A DNA stretch of 64,000 nucleotides from Himantopus leucocephalus (GCA_003993805.1 RSEF01000003.1:42877499-42941498), one strand, 5' to 3'. Shown: positions 12,169-24,401, counted from the first letter of the stretch. Numbers and translations: made by a program. Notes: generated by a model from the letters alone, not told the origin.

Positions 12169-13627
12169 GTGTTAAGACTTTTAAATAATAATGGTATTCC
12201 ACTCACCCTAGCATTTTCAAGGGTGTACTGTACCAGAGAGACAAGTACTTTGAAGCTCCCACACTATGAAACACAAACAGTCCCAAAAGCTTTATGCTTT
12301 CTTCCATGCATATGTGCAGCACAGAACTACTGATACCACACTACTGACAGCAAAACATAAGCAAAGTTAAGATTGGGAACTGCTCCAGAGTGCAGTGAAG
12401 CACCTTGAAATAACGAAAACAACCTATTCCATTTGACCAAATTAGTACTAGCTCAATTCTACAGAGGCAATTCTATAACAAGATACATTTCTAATCTTCT
12501 GACAAAACACTATAGGAGACTCTATACTTGGTCCTAGATGGGCCTAGAGATGGATTACTTCTCCAGTAATTACTAGCAGGCAAGATTTGATAATCACAAG
12601 AAATACAGCTGATAAAGGAAAATAACCCAAAACTGTGGGGATGATGCACTGCTAGGTAGCGAAGGTGGAGGTTTGCCTATAAAGCATAAACTCTTCCTGT
12701 CACTTGCAGGATCCGCTACCTGCCCTCTCCCAACTTTAATGCCTCTCAGAAAAGGTATTCACTTTACCTCTCCATAAGTGTACTCACTCTCTTTTGTCCT
12801 ATAAGAATGAGAGAGAGTTAATAGTTTCTTATTTTCCCTGAAAAACCTTGGATAAGGGCTCTACCCAGCTGGGTTTAAAACACCACACACCAGGCAGAAG
12901 TAGGCACTTTTTCATGGCAGTCCTGTTTTGTCAGACAACAGGAAAGAGTTTCAACATCTCTACCACGTAGAACTGCTGAAATCTATGGCTAAAGACACCA
13001 CACTTCTCCATCAACAGTGAAGAACTGATTTTTCCAGTCCTGCTTTTTAAAGGTGGGGAATCTGGCAGAATGCAAGTTTTTCTAAGTGGAGTTCCACACA
13101 CTTTCCTACTCAGGGGCAACACCATCCTGCAGAATTCCTCCCATGCAACCTTGACTGTACCATGCAATAAGCAAGATCAGGGAATTGATCCAAGCTAAAA
13201 ATAACTTTGCCAACAACAAAAGTAATTTGCAAGCTCCCTGATCTGGTTCACTGAATGATCGCAAACAGGCAAATCAGTGTAACAGATTGACAGAGTAGGA
13301 CAGAATGCCTTAATCCAGCACAGTCAAGAACAAAGACTGATACTGGTAAAAAGTAGAAAAAAGGTGGGTTTATTTGCAAGTTCCCTCTGACTTTTGCTGC
13401 TGTAAGATACCTCTTTCAAATCATATCAAAGTGTATTTAAAAAAAAAAAAAAGTCTACTTATCGCTTAACACCTTTACCTTCAGATGTTACTGCATCATT
13501 TCACATTTACTTTCTAATAGGCTATGGAAAGAATGGAGAACAAAAAACAACACATTGCAAAAGCAAGACAGACAAAATGAAATGCTCCTTTGTTACTATT
13601 TTTGTACTATTGTAAATCACTGCATAC

Positions 13628-13710
13628 CTTAAGGTACTGTTAACAGCTCCCAGTTTGTTAGCTTGCTCACAGTCTTCCAACTCTTTGGAATTATTTGCCG
13701 CTTTTGAATA
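13628..13710 (-). CDS. ERO1B: ERO1B exon 5 (first exon on the minus strand)
   Basis: Encodes residues 116-142, [20 protein letters not shown] and GAVNSTL, plus two bases of Ser143. The acceptor is TTCTTACAG and the donor AAG|GTATGC. It starts in phase 0, exactly the phase in which exon 4 ends, but exon 4 lies on the opposite strand at 35.3 kb. C129 corresponds to C131 of ERO1-alpha, the partner of C94 in the off-state regulatory disulfide. Sequons NNS and NST are present. No further ERO1B exon is seen between here and the 18.4 kb gap. Confidence 0.96.
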
Positions 13711-14881
13711 CTGTAAGAAAGTTCATATTTAATATCCAAATGCATTACCCTAAAATCCTCTGAGACCAGGTACCATTAAAGGTATTTCTAGGCTTAGCAG
13801 TGAACTGGCTAGTATCAGGGAAAGTCCTCGGGACCGTTTCTTATTTCCATTTTTCTTCACTTAATTTCATCAGGTCAATTTCACTCTGTGGGTTTAACTA
13901 CCACTCTACATATGTAAAAACAATTGTTTGTTTTGCCTTTTTTGTTTTAATTAAATGGAGTTCTAAAGTGTTTCTGATACTTAGCTACAGAGTTGTAAAA
14001 GAACATTGGAAGACAAGTGGTGTCACACCTATAAAGATACCTTTTATTTCACAAGCACAATTATCCTGCAAGTTTCATTAGTAATTTCAGTAAGAAAATG
14101 TATCAGTTTCGGCCATTTTCCCCTCATGTTTCATTAAATCCTATTCATTAGCATGCTTTAGACATGCACAGGTCTGGAAGAGAAGCTTTTCAAGCTGAAC
14201 TCAAATTTTGATTATTTTAAAGCCAGAATTGAAGTATTTAAGCTGAACTCTGATTCTACAGCATTTTTTAAAAAGTAATCCACTAAAATAGACTCTTACT
14301 ATTAGAATACTTCTAAGAAAAACATTTGAAGAATTAAACTCCACTATTCTTCAATAATATGATTATGTCAGCTTAAAGCTCAAAAGAATCCTTCTAACAG
14401 TTTTGGAACATAATAGATAATATCAGTGCTCACTTAAAAGATAAATAAACCCAATTTCCTCAGTTTTGGGCTGGGGTTTTTTGTGTGTGTGTGTGTGTGT
14501 GTATTTTCTTTTGCAGACTGAGCCTTAGGTTTACACAGATTTCTACCTTATCACAGCACTTAAGAAATACAGAAAATTATTTAATGTTTAGAAACTGATA
14601 GCTTCTATAATGTTAAACTGCTGGCTTCCCTTCACTCCAGGGCACATACACACTGACATAAAGGATTGCTATCCAAAACCAGCTCAAAATAAAAATGTAA
14701 GCTAAAGGCTTTGGTGAACCCTTCAGAAATAGCAAACAACAGTAATAATTTGATACATGTTAAGACAAAGAGAATAGTTCATTTCTGAGGACAGACTTGT
14801 GGTCAAGATGCCAAACTCTGGTTATTTCCTGCATGCATTTAGAAAATTTGCATGGTTTCTTATCTGCAATGCATGCACATC
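13711..14881 (-). other. ERO1B: ERO1B intron 4, 3' part
   Basis: AT-rich intron sequence upstream of exon 5. It holds a (GT)n microsatellite near 14482-14502 and otherwise nothing I recognise before the CR1 element begins. Confidence 0.7.
14482..14502. repeat. (GT)n microsatellite
   Basis: About ten uninterrupted GT dinucleotides following a short T run, inside ERO1B intron 4. Confidence 0.95.
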
Positions 14882-16465
14882 ACAGATTCATAGAACAGCC
14901 CAGGTTGTACAGGACGTTGAAAGGTCATCTGTTCCAACCTTTTGTAGGAAAGGGAATCCTAGATTATATTAACTAGCACCCTGTCCAGTCACGTCTTGAA
15001 AACCTCCAGTGATGGGGACTCTACTGCATCCCTGGGAGGTTGTTCCAGCAACTGATTGTTCTTACTGTAAAATTTTTTTTATATCAAGATGAAGCCTCTC
15101 TTGGTACAACTTTTACCCATTGCCCCATGTCTTCTCCATGTGGCTCTTTGTGAAAAGACAGTCTCTGTCCTCTTTGCAGCCGCCCTTTAAGTACTGGAAT
15201 ACTGTGATGAGGTCTCCAGGAAGAAAAGACCTAACTCCTTCAGTCTTTCCTCACAGGGCAGGTTCTCCAGCCCTTTGGTCATCTTCGTGGCACCCCTTTG
15301 AACCCTCTCCAGTCTGTCCACATCTTTTTTTTGCATTGTGGGGACCAGAAATGGACACAGTATTACAGGTGCTGCCTGACAAGTGCTGAGTGGGATGATC
15401 ACATGTCTATCCCTGCTAGTAATGCTCCTGCAGATACAGCCCAGGGCCCAATTTGCCTTTGTTGCTGCAGCAGTACACTGCTGACTCATGTTCAGCAAAG
15501 CTGCTCCCCAGCCACACAGATCCCAGCCTGTACTGCGCTCTTTAGTTATGTTGTCCTATGTACAGGACATTGCACTTGTCTTTGTTAAACATCACACTGT
15601 TCTTGCTAGCCCACTCTTCTGGCCTGTCCAGGTTTCTCTGTAAGATGGTTCTCCCATCTGACATGTCCACCTCACCAGCCAGTCTCGTGTCATCAGCAAA
15701 CTTGGTGAGGGTGCTTTCAATCCCATCATCCAGATCATTTATGAACATGTTGAACAGTGCGGCGCGCAGTATTGATCTGTCAGGGACCCCACTTGTGACA
15801 GGCTTCCAGCTTGAGTAAAAAATAAAAAAATCGATTACCACCCTCTGAGTGCCACCTGTTAGCCAATTTCCTACCCATGTTGTAGACCACCCACCCAATC
15901 TGCCAGTTTGTCCAGAAAGCTGTGGGAACCAGCATCGAACACTTTGCTGAAGTCCAGGTAAATGACATCCACTGCTCTCTCCATGTGACAGAAGATGTTA
16001 TTTTGTTGTAGAAGGCAATCAGGTTAGTATGGCATGACTTGCCTTTAGTAAATCCCTGTTGTTTTCTTCTAATCACCTGCTTTATTTAGTTTGTAATAGT
16101 TTCTATGAGGACTTGTTCCATTACTTTCCCAGGGACTGAAGTAAAACTAACGGGCCTGTAGTTTCCTGGGTCTCTTTTGGGCCCTCATAGATGGGTGTGA
16201 CATTTACCCTCTTCCAGTCATCAGGGATACCCCTGATGTTTAATTTTTCCAAGATTATATACAGTGGCCTTGCAACAATGTCAGCCACTTCTCTTAACAC
16301 CCTAAGGTGGATTCCGTTCGGGGCCCATAGATTCATGTGGGTTGAACCTTGCAATAGGCTGCAGATTTCCTCCACTACCGGTAGGTCAACTCATGTCTTG
16401 TTGTAGCTGCACGATACTGTGATCTGGGGTCCAGCTATGCTGGTAAAGACAGAGGCAAAGTACCA
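14882..16465 (-). mobile_element. CR1 LINE, 5'-truncated, antisense
   Basis: A chicken-repeat-1 retrotransposon copy on the minus strand. Its 3' end is at the left (ATTCATAGAACAGCCCAGG then TTGAAAGGTCATCTGTTCCAACC is the complement of the usual CR1 tail). Rightward it preserves ORF2 reverse-transcriptase fragments: a QGFTKGKSCHTNLIAFYNKI block at about 16.0 kb, a VTSGVPDRSILRAALFNMFI block, and the catalytic FADD motif in LTKFADDTRLAGE near 15.7 kb. The reading frame is broken (frames shift between 15.54-15.90 kb and 15.78-16.08 kb), and GVPQGS-type residues are altered, so it is dead. Only the reverse-transcriptase and 3' UTR portions remain. It lies in ERO1B intron 4. Confidence 0.93.
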
Positions 16466-17714
16466 CCACAATACATACCACAATAATTCTCAACAAAGAA
16501 AGGATTTAATTAAAACTGTTCAGATGAGTAAGCAAGATGACTTGCTTTAAAAATACATTTGCCAGAACCAATACAAGGAAAAACAGCAAAACCTACTCAA
16601 GACCGAAGAAGTGAAGGAGATTAAAAAGCCCAAATGATTTAAATCTTGTTAGGGGCCTTGCCTATAACAAAGAATTACTCTAGAAGGAACTTCTCATTCA
16701 ATTTTCTTGGATTTGCCAGGTGTGGAGCTCCTTCTTTAGCATCATATGGATGTTAAATGGAAAAATTTGAACAAGGAATGGATCTGACCAAGAATGAAAC
16801 AGACACTGCTGATGAAATAACATACTCAGATGCTGAAGTAAACACTCTGCATGTCTAGAACTGCAAACCAATCCCTACCCTGAAGTGAAAAAATTATTGC
16901 CAAGAATATAATCCCAAATTTAAGGTTTCAAACAGAACCAACATTCAAGTCTCAAAACATGTTTCCAGGCTTCATTATTCTCCAGTGTTTAATAGCAACA
17001 GCTATTGGATCACTGCTCCGAGACCAATGACTAGATCAGGACAAAGTATCTGTTTATGCCAAAGCAGGATCTACTAAGAGCAGTTTCTAGAAGATAACAG
17101 AAAAGAGGTGGGCAGGAAGTAAAATATTGAGTTAAATGTTGTAATCTTGAGTTACTGCATCCTCTTCCTTGCTTCAAAGATTAATACAGCAGCTGTCATG
17201 ACAGTTCTTTCATGTCTAGCCCCCCCAAGTTTGTTCACCACTCAAATGAAACAGGACTATAGAAAGGGAACTACTTTGTTCCCCTCCAGCCCCATTTCAA
17301 AAAGCTTATGTTGGTGCCAAAAATTAAGAAGAGATCCTCCATTGCTAACTGTCTTTCCTTGGGGAAGCTGTGCAAGTGTAACCCTGGTCTTTGTAGCTAG
17401 ATGAGCTTTCAAAAGAAGAACTGTTCTCTCTATGGTTCAACAAACAAACAAAAAAGTCCCCCATGGAAGCCTAAATAAAGCTAGAAGTTTACAAGCTCAT
17501 CAACATTAGGAGAGAAAGACAACAGGGAACTGCACAGAAGCCAAGAACTTTGGCTACAGAAAACTTCACAAGATTCTACCCTGAGTATATCTACTCAAGA
17601 GATTATAGTTCTCCTTATTAAAAAGATGCCTTTGGTTGTTTTCACCTTTCCAAGGCAGACGCTATCAGTATGAAAGAGAGAAAATGGACAAGTATGTCCC
17701 CCAGAGGAAAAATA

Positions 17715-17742
17715 CCTTTTTTTTTTTTAAAAAAAAAAAACC
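17715..17742. repeat. T-run / A-run low-complexity stretch
   Basis: A run of T followed directly by a run of A (TTTTTTTTTTAAAAAAAAAAAA type), self-complementary, shortly upstream of the CR1 fragment. Confidence 0.85.
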
Positions 17743-17844
17743 AATACTTTAAGTATAGTCCACAAGCTGCAGGACTTTCCCAAATGGACCGAGCACAGGC
17801 TAATCCCTCCACCTGGGGATGGATGAGGAGCCGACTGAGAACTT

Positions 17845-18439
17845 ATAGGCCAGGATTAAAGGGGGGGCAGGGACAGGTCTTACAGTGGAGGTCTGCTACA
17901 GGCCATCTGACCAGGATGATACAGTGGATGAGGCCCTCTATAGACAGATAGGCGCAGACTCANACAGCAGGGCACAAGCAATCCAGGAAGTTCTTAGAAT
18001 GCATTGATAACAACTTCCTTCTCCAAGTGGTAGAGGAGCCAACAAGGAGAGAAGCTATGGTGGACCTTGTCCTTACCAACAAGGAGGGGCTAATAGGTAA
18101 TGTCAACTCAAGGGTAGCCTTGGATGTAAGCGATCATGAAATGCTGGAGTTCAAGATCCTTAGGGCAGCAAGGAGGGTGCGCCGCAAGCTTACTACCCTG
18201 GAATTCAGTACAGCAGACTCTGGCCTCTTCAGGGATCTGCTTGGTAGGGTACCATGGGATAAAACACTGGAGGGGAGAGGGGCCCAAGGAAGCTGGCTAG
18301 TATTCCATGATCACCTCCAAGCTCAGCAGCGATGTATCCCAACAAAGAAGACCACAGGCAAAAAAGCCAGGAGGCCTGCATTGATGAGGAAGGAGCTCCT
18401 GGACACACTCAAAAACAAAAAGGAGGCCTACAAAGGGTG
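17845..18439 (+). mobile_element. CR1 LINE ORF2 fragment (endonuclease end / RT start), sense, cut by gap
   Basis: Plus-strand CR1 sequence with an open frame through the region between endonuclease and reverse transcriptase: VEEPTRREAMVDLVLTNKEG, a SDHEMLEFKILRAARRVR block, GLFRDLLGRVPWDKTLEGRG, and LLDTLKNKKEAYKG at the gap. These match the standard CR1 ORF2 pattern (EEPTRREAMLDLVLTNKEGL..., SDHEMVEFKIL..., RDLLGRVPWDKALEGRG). An ambiguous base at 17963 sits where consensus sequence seems to be missing. The element continues rightward into the N gap. The sequence right of the gap, as assembled, is not CR1, so the element is cut exactly at the gap. Confidence 0.93.
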
Positions 18440-18539
18440 NNNNNNNNNNNNNNNNNNNNNNNNNNNNNNNNNNNNNNNNNNNNNNNNNNNNNNNNNNNNN
18501 NNNNNNNNNNNNNNNNNNNNNNNNNNNNNNNNNNNNNNN
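18440..18539. other. Assembly gap (100 N)
   Basis: A run of exactly 100 N, typical of a placeholder for unknown size. It interrupts a CR1 element on its left side and marks where ERO1B switches strand. Confidence 0.99.
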
Positions 18540-21436
18540 TTCTCTAAAACAGTGGGTTAACTTTCTAATCAAATTTCTATACTTCAGTACAATCTATATC
18601 TTATCTTGCTGTAACCCTGCAAGCTGCTAAGTTCAGTGTAACTAATGATAATGTGAAGAGTTCAGGATTTTGTAAATTTCCACTCAAACACAGAATTAAT
18701 ATTTTAAAATGGTTTTTGCAAATCAAGTCCACACATGCATCTTCTTACCCGTTTCCTGGCCCCATCAAAAAGAAAAGAGCCGTCTATGATGAGGACAAAG
18801 ACTTTTGCCAAAGATCTACAAACTATCTGGTAATACACAGCCAGTTCGTTTATTGTTTGAAATAGCCATTAACTCACAGTCTCAAGGGGTTTCCCACCTT
18901 CTGAGTGCAAGGCTGCAGATGAAACCTTTTTCCTCCCATGGACANCCCTATGGCTTTTCCCCATGGAAATAAAGAACTTCTGTTCCATATCACAAATGCC
19001 ACTAACACAGGGGAACAGTAATGTTTCCCTCCCTGACAGGGGTTGCTAATAGTCACGGTAACTGTGGGCCTGCCAGTATCGCATGGCAACCTTGTTTATT
19101 CTTCCTCCTTCATTTGCTTTATACATTTCAAACATCTCTATTTAAGGAAGTTTGTATTGAGTAAAATACTGCTGTTTCAACATAAGCTCTTCACTGCTAA
19201 TGTACTTCAGTTGAGTTAGGAAATACCTCCCTGCATTTTCTTTCCCAGGTATCCTATAGATAGCTTTCAACTGTCGGCAGCTTCAGTGTGTCGCTAGACC
19301 AGTTCTTTAAAATTCTGAGACTATTTTGGAGTAGGAATAATTAACCAGCAGCTAAAAAGTTAAAACTACTTTCTTTGCCAATAATTATATTGGTCTGTTC
19401 TTTTACAGTTGTACAGGAAATGTCACAATTTTGACACTTACTTGACAGAAATAACATTATATGGAGAAAGAAATTACACACACCTGAACCATCTTACGTA
19501 AGCCTGTGGATAATTTGTTTGCCTTATAGGACTGCATGATATGGGAATGTTCCCACCACTCTGGGAGCTCTGTCCAAGTCAAACACGCACCACAGAAACA
19601 GCAAAACCTTGCTTTCTCTAGATTGACATTTTGAAACTGAGCCTAATACGATTGGTTTCAGGCTGCAGTTTATCCCTCTGCAGGGGCATTAGCAGAGTCC
19701 TCCTGCCGGGCCGCTTGTTTCCATAAAATGTATAATAATTTAGTTGAGATCTCTACCTCATTATCAGATTTGTGGACAGATAAGCACATGCACACACAAA
19801 GTGCAAGTGCATAAATCTTGGGGTCTTTTTTAAACGAGCTTACTCATGGTCCTTTGCAACTGCTATATTCAGAAGTTTGACAGAATTAGTAGACTAATTT
19901 CTTTGTTAGCATTCCTTTGTCAAAAAAGGTAGGTACTACAGCAATGACAGTAAGATTCCAGAGATTACTTTACTTCTGTACTCTTGATTCAGACGATGCA
20001 GTCACACACTACACAGTGCAGTTTGTGACATTCACCTATAATACACACACGAAACATAGGAACAAGGATACAGGTGTATAGCTAAGATTTGTAGGTAATT
20101 TTTCACCACCTACAAAAACTTTTTCAAAAAACATACTCCCTCTGTACTTTGCTATTCTTTATTTTTACTGCATTCTATTTTTTTCTCCTCTTTTTCCTCA
20201 TATTCATTGTGAAGATACTTCTGTATGAAATTTTTATATTAAAAAATTTCCTTTTTCACTATACTGAATTTGACCTAGTGTTTTGCCATTTACAGGCCAT
20301 AGACCTGACATTTGTTTGTCTAGACACCCATGGGTACTTTTCAAAAGTTATTTGCAACAGTTGCCTCAGACTTGAGCATACATTGGGGTGTTAAGGCAGA
20401 TACCAGTAGGTGAGAACAGGATGTCAGTGAAGCATGTCTTGCAAAGAAATACAACTTGTATTGGGCCTAATGACAGCTGGATAAAACAAGGGGTTGGGTG
20501 TACAAGTTCTTGAGTTGTAGCAGGCCTGATAGACCACAGAACTCATGCCCCACTACTTGTCTGCTTTTTGTACTTACATCAGGTGGTTTACTGATGTTCT
20601 TACCCACAGCTTTGCCTTGGTCTATCATCAAATCTTCATAACTAGGCTACTACCACAAGATGTTCCATTGCTCAACAGGCACTACACTCCCACCGCTGCT
20701 GTTTGCCAGACTTCAACAGAAGTTTGTGGTGTATTGATTCCTCTGGTTTACTCTCCTAAGTTTAGAAAGGACTCATTCAAATGTTAATTTGGAAAAATAA
20801 ATAAAGGCAAAAGTTTCAAGGGCAAAAGTTTCCAGAAATCCACGTTTCAGATCACTGAAATCCAGTTCATGAACTTCGCAAAGCAGCTGGGATTTACCAG
20901 GCTTCTCCTAATGTGAAATGTGAAGCCATCCTGTTTTGCCTATTTGTTCACTTAAATGGGTCTGTAAAATTTTCAAAGATACATTTTTACACGGTTGATG
21001 ACCGCAGATCATTATTTCTGTGTACAGCCAGAGTGCGTAAGCTCAATTCTGGCAAGTAAGAGCTGACTAAAAAGCACCAATGAAGCTAATACAAGAAAAG
21101 TAGCAGGACTTTATCAGTTTCAGTTCCCACTGTGTCCTCTCTGCAGGCCAGAGGCAAGTTTTGTTATATCCACTACAAGACCATCTGCCACTCACTGGTG
21201 CACCCAGATCTCTGTCCACTATAGAGAACAGTGTCCTGATGGAGAAGAGGTGACTCTGATGTGCAATTATTTAACTCTTATTTACTAATACAGAATAATG
21301 TTTTCAGTTCCCGTGTTGAATGCTTTCTTTGCTCGCAGGTAGAAAGAAAACATTAGGGCTTGAAAACAAAACTGTCAACATTTTTAACAGCAATGCATAT
21401 TATGAAATCACAGAAGATATTTGTTCTTATGCCAAG

Positions 21437-21460
21437 CATGTACATTGCATAATGTACATG
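21437..21460. repeat. Short perfect inverted repeat
   Basis: CATGTACATT and its exact reverse complement AATGTACATG are separated by GCAT. It can form a 10-bp hairpin. Function unknown; it may be chance in AT-rich DNA. Confidence 0.8.
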
Positions 21461-23555
21461 TACATTGAAAAATTAAATATATATGATAGACTCTTTTCAT
21501 GAGCCCAGCAAGCTATGAACTGTGATTATCCCTCTCTCCAGTAAAGGCTCGTCCTCAGCCCCTGCTAAAATATTATAACATCATGGCAAATTTCTTTAAA
21601 AGAAACAGGCTTAGTAGCTACTCCCAGCTTTGTAACATCCTGTCAGGTTTCATTCGCAATTGTAAGACCATTTCTCCTGCAGCTATTTCCTGAAATCGAT
21701 TTCACAAAGAAATCTTATATTAGGATACCTATATTTTTTAAAATATTTTTATACCACTACCAAAGTGGCACTCGTAGGTTGAAATCAACACTAAAACATA
21801 AAGTAAGATTGAAAATACCCTAGAGTATAGAAAACTGTACTAAGCTAAATTCAGCTCTGGTACAGCAGATAATGCTTAGATATACAAGGAATTAATTTCT
21901 TTTTTTTGCCTCTTAAAATTATTCATTATACATTTCTACAGCCAATTCCCTATGCTTCTAACATGGCAGTCAAAAACTAAATTGCTATTGACTTTTGATG
22001 GAAGCAGGATAAGACTGTCAGAGGTGAAGAAATAAAGTACTCTCTGTAATTAACATAAAATGTTCTGAACTGACAACTGACTGAACACTATGACTTAGAA
22101 AACATAATAGTTTACACCTAATTTGCATAGTCCTTTATCCAGTGCAAGTGTGTGGCAGTGCAAGTGCTTGATTCTTCCAAGGTTTTGGGGCTTTTTTAAA
22201 TACTCATGATAGAAAATTTACTCCAGAATCAAAGCTACAGTATGTAAACAAAGACAATGAATTCACCTGAGTCCACTAAAGAGAAACAGTTCCTTTGTGA
22301 GAAATACAAACCACTGGCGATAAAGTATGGAGTACTGATAGTGAGAACAAACTGTGGCAATGTAAACATTAGCATTAGCTGTTCTGCTATTTCGTTTCAA
22401 ACATCTAGTAAATTTATTGGTCCACTGATGCTGAAAGTAGGAATAGTCTCATTTAATCCTTCCCAAATGATAGGTCTACTGCCTGTACTCCAGAGGTCCC
22501 ATCATCTCTCTGGGTCCAAACTATAAAACTATAGCCTACTCCATTTCATGGTCTCTGTAATTCATAGCTATCAATCCTTCTTCTTTTCAAGCCATTTTCA
22601 GCAATGCAAAATCTGTGACATACTGGCACTTAAGGACAAATATAATGGAAAACTAATTTGAATTAATTTGTAAGTAAATAACAATGGCCAATCCAAAAAG
22701 CTTATAAGCTCTGCAAAATAGCTTCCTTGTCCTTAAAGCCTGTCTCCATACTCCAGTAAAGGAGTATTCTTCTCTAACTGAAAGGGTGTAAGAACCTGGG
22801 TTAACAGATGGACTGAAAATAAAATCCTAATTCCAGCAACCCTGCACATGAAATCAGTGCAAGTCATGTTTTCCCACAGGAATATGAATTTTTGTAATTC
22901 TGGAAGTGAATTACAGATATAACAGATCTAACTGTTGGGAACAAAAGATTGCTTCTGAGCTGGTTTGGGTGTGGGGTTTGTTTGTTGTTTTTCTTAAGAT
23001 TTTTGAAGGGAACTGAAAAGAAGCAGCAGTAACAGTCTTAGACCAGTTCCAATAGCTATTGGCAAAGCACAGCTAGACAAATTCAATTGATGTCTCGAGT
23101 GCCAACCAGTCTCCCTAAGGGGTCAGTAAAAAACTAATATGATCTAACAGCAAGCAGCCACTGGAAGGGATGGTCCTACCCTCTCTTCTTCTTATCAGGA
23201 TACGTACCCTTACCCCTCCACCTGTACCAGGTTGAGTGAAGAAGCAGACACACAGTGAGTCCGTTCACCTGGCTGCTCCGGCAGAAAATTGTCCCTAGCG
23301 GGGGGAAAAAAAAAATAAAATTGCTCAAGTAGCTGAATTGCTTTAACACGCAACTTTAGGACTGCTAGCTCGGACACATGGGGTGGGGAACCTGGAGAAG
23401 GCCGGAGAGAAATAGGACTGCCTCTTTCCACAACTCAGTTTTTCATTATCTTCACTGTAATGGGAAAACACACCTGAAAGCACATAAGCACGTTCCCCTC
23501 TTGTAGGCTTCACTTTGCTACACAGTAGCCTGTGCCTCCAATGAAAAAAAAAATT

Positions 23556-23570
23556 GGGGGGGGGGGGGGN
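23556..23570. repeat. Poly-G run ending in an ambiguous base
   Basis: Fourteen G followed by N and five A. The ambiguous base suggests the run length is unresolved in the assembly. Confidence 0.9.
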
Positions 23571-24124
23571 AAAAAGAATTTAAAAAAACAAAACAAAACA
23601 CACAAACAGAGGACGGACAGCACAGCTTTCCCTTAACTTTCAGTCTTGCTCTCAAAAGAAACAGGTAAGAGAATCCACCAAGGCAAAGCCGTATTTCCCA
23701 TCTCCCTGTACTTCTTGCTGTTAAAAAAAAAAATAAATAAATAGGCGTGCCCATCTTTATATAAACAGCTTCTCATAAAAGCAGCTGCGCTGAGAGAAAA
23801 GGGCAGTCTAACCTGAAAGAAAAAAAGCCACTTCTCAACACTCAATTCACCTCTAGGGCACTGCCCAGCGCTCCGCGGCAGCAGGAAGACGACAAGTCTC
23901 CACAAGCACTTTTTGTCTCTGTGAGACACCCGGCCCAGGGCTGGACGCGGGGCCGCCGGTGAACACTGGACACTTCCACTCCCCGGCGGCGGCCCCCTCC
24001 CGCCCAACGGCGCGAGGTGGCGGGGGGGGGTGACCCGCGGCGCTGCCTAACGCAACCACGTAGCGCCGGGCTAGCGCGGCCCCAGCCCGGGCCACTGCAT
24101 GTTACCGGCGGCGGCGGCCCCCAC

Positions 24125-24199
24125 GGGACGGGACGGGACGGGACGGGACGGGACGGGACGGGACGGGACGGGACGGGACGGGACGGGACGGGACGGGAC
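24125..24199 (+). repeat. (GGGAC)15 perfect pentanucleotide array
   Basis: Fifteen uninterrupted GGGAC units followed by a partial GG, about 530-600 bases upstream of the ERO1B start codon. The strand carries fifteen GGG tracts separated by two-base loops, a strong G-quadruplex pattern. Open frames through it on both strands (RPVPS-type and GRDGT-type repeats) are by-products of the repeat. Confidence 0.97.
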
Positions 24200-24295
24200 G
24201 GTTCGCCGCCATCGCCCCCGCGCGTGCCTCCCCTCACACGTCGGCGCGCGCACGCCCCCGGCAGCCCCTCACTCGCCGCTTGTTTTGGAGGCGCG

Positions 24296-24314
24296 CGTGG
24301 TCCTCTCCCATTGG
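24296..24314 (-). promoter_or_regulatory. ERO1B: ER stress response element (ERSE), perfect match
   Basis: CGTGG, nine bases, then ATTGG. This is the exact reverse complement of the ERSE consensus CCAAT-N9-CCACG, with the correct nine-base spacing. In vertebrates NF-Y binds CCAAT, and ATF6 (or XBP1) binds CCACG during the unfolded-protein response. ERO1B is a known unfolded-protein-response target, and the site lies about 415 bases upstream of its ATG beside GC boxes, so direct regulation is likely. The spacer on the CCAAT strand is GGGAGAGGA. Confidence 0.85.
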
Positions 24315-24382
24315 GCGCCGCGCCGCACCCCGCCCGGCCCCGCCCCTGCCCCTGCCGCGGCGGGGGTTGCGCGCGCGCGCGG

Positions 24383-24401
24383 ACTACAGTTCCCAGGATG
24401 C
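24383..24401 (+). promoter_or_regulatory. ERO1B: ZNF143/Staf-type promoter site
   Basis: ACTACAGTTCCCAGGATGC matches the long ACTACAnnTCCCAGnATGC element bound by ZNF143 (with THAP11/HCF-1) at many vertebrate CpG-island promoters. It lies about 330 bases upstream of the ERO1B ATG and 70 bases from the ERSE. Such sites usually sit close to the transcription start, so transcription may begin nearby (inference). Confidence 0.8.

Larger units (their letters stand above)
18540..23850. other. ERO1B 5' flank (upstream of the CpG island)
   Basis: AT-rich non-coding sequence upstream of the ERO1B promoter. I found no exon or recognisable transposon. It contains a 10-base-arm inverted repeat at 21437-21460, a single ambiguous base at 18945 and a 14-G run ending in N at 23556-23570. 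If the contig is reversed, this flank abuts the 1000-base gap at 37501-38500. Confidence 0.6.

Noticed and set aside
15120..16406. Plus-strand open frames over the antisense CR1.
   Set aside because: Complementary-strand shadows of the CR1 reverse transcriptase, which reads on the minus strand.
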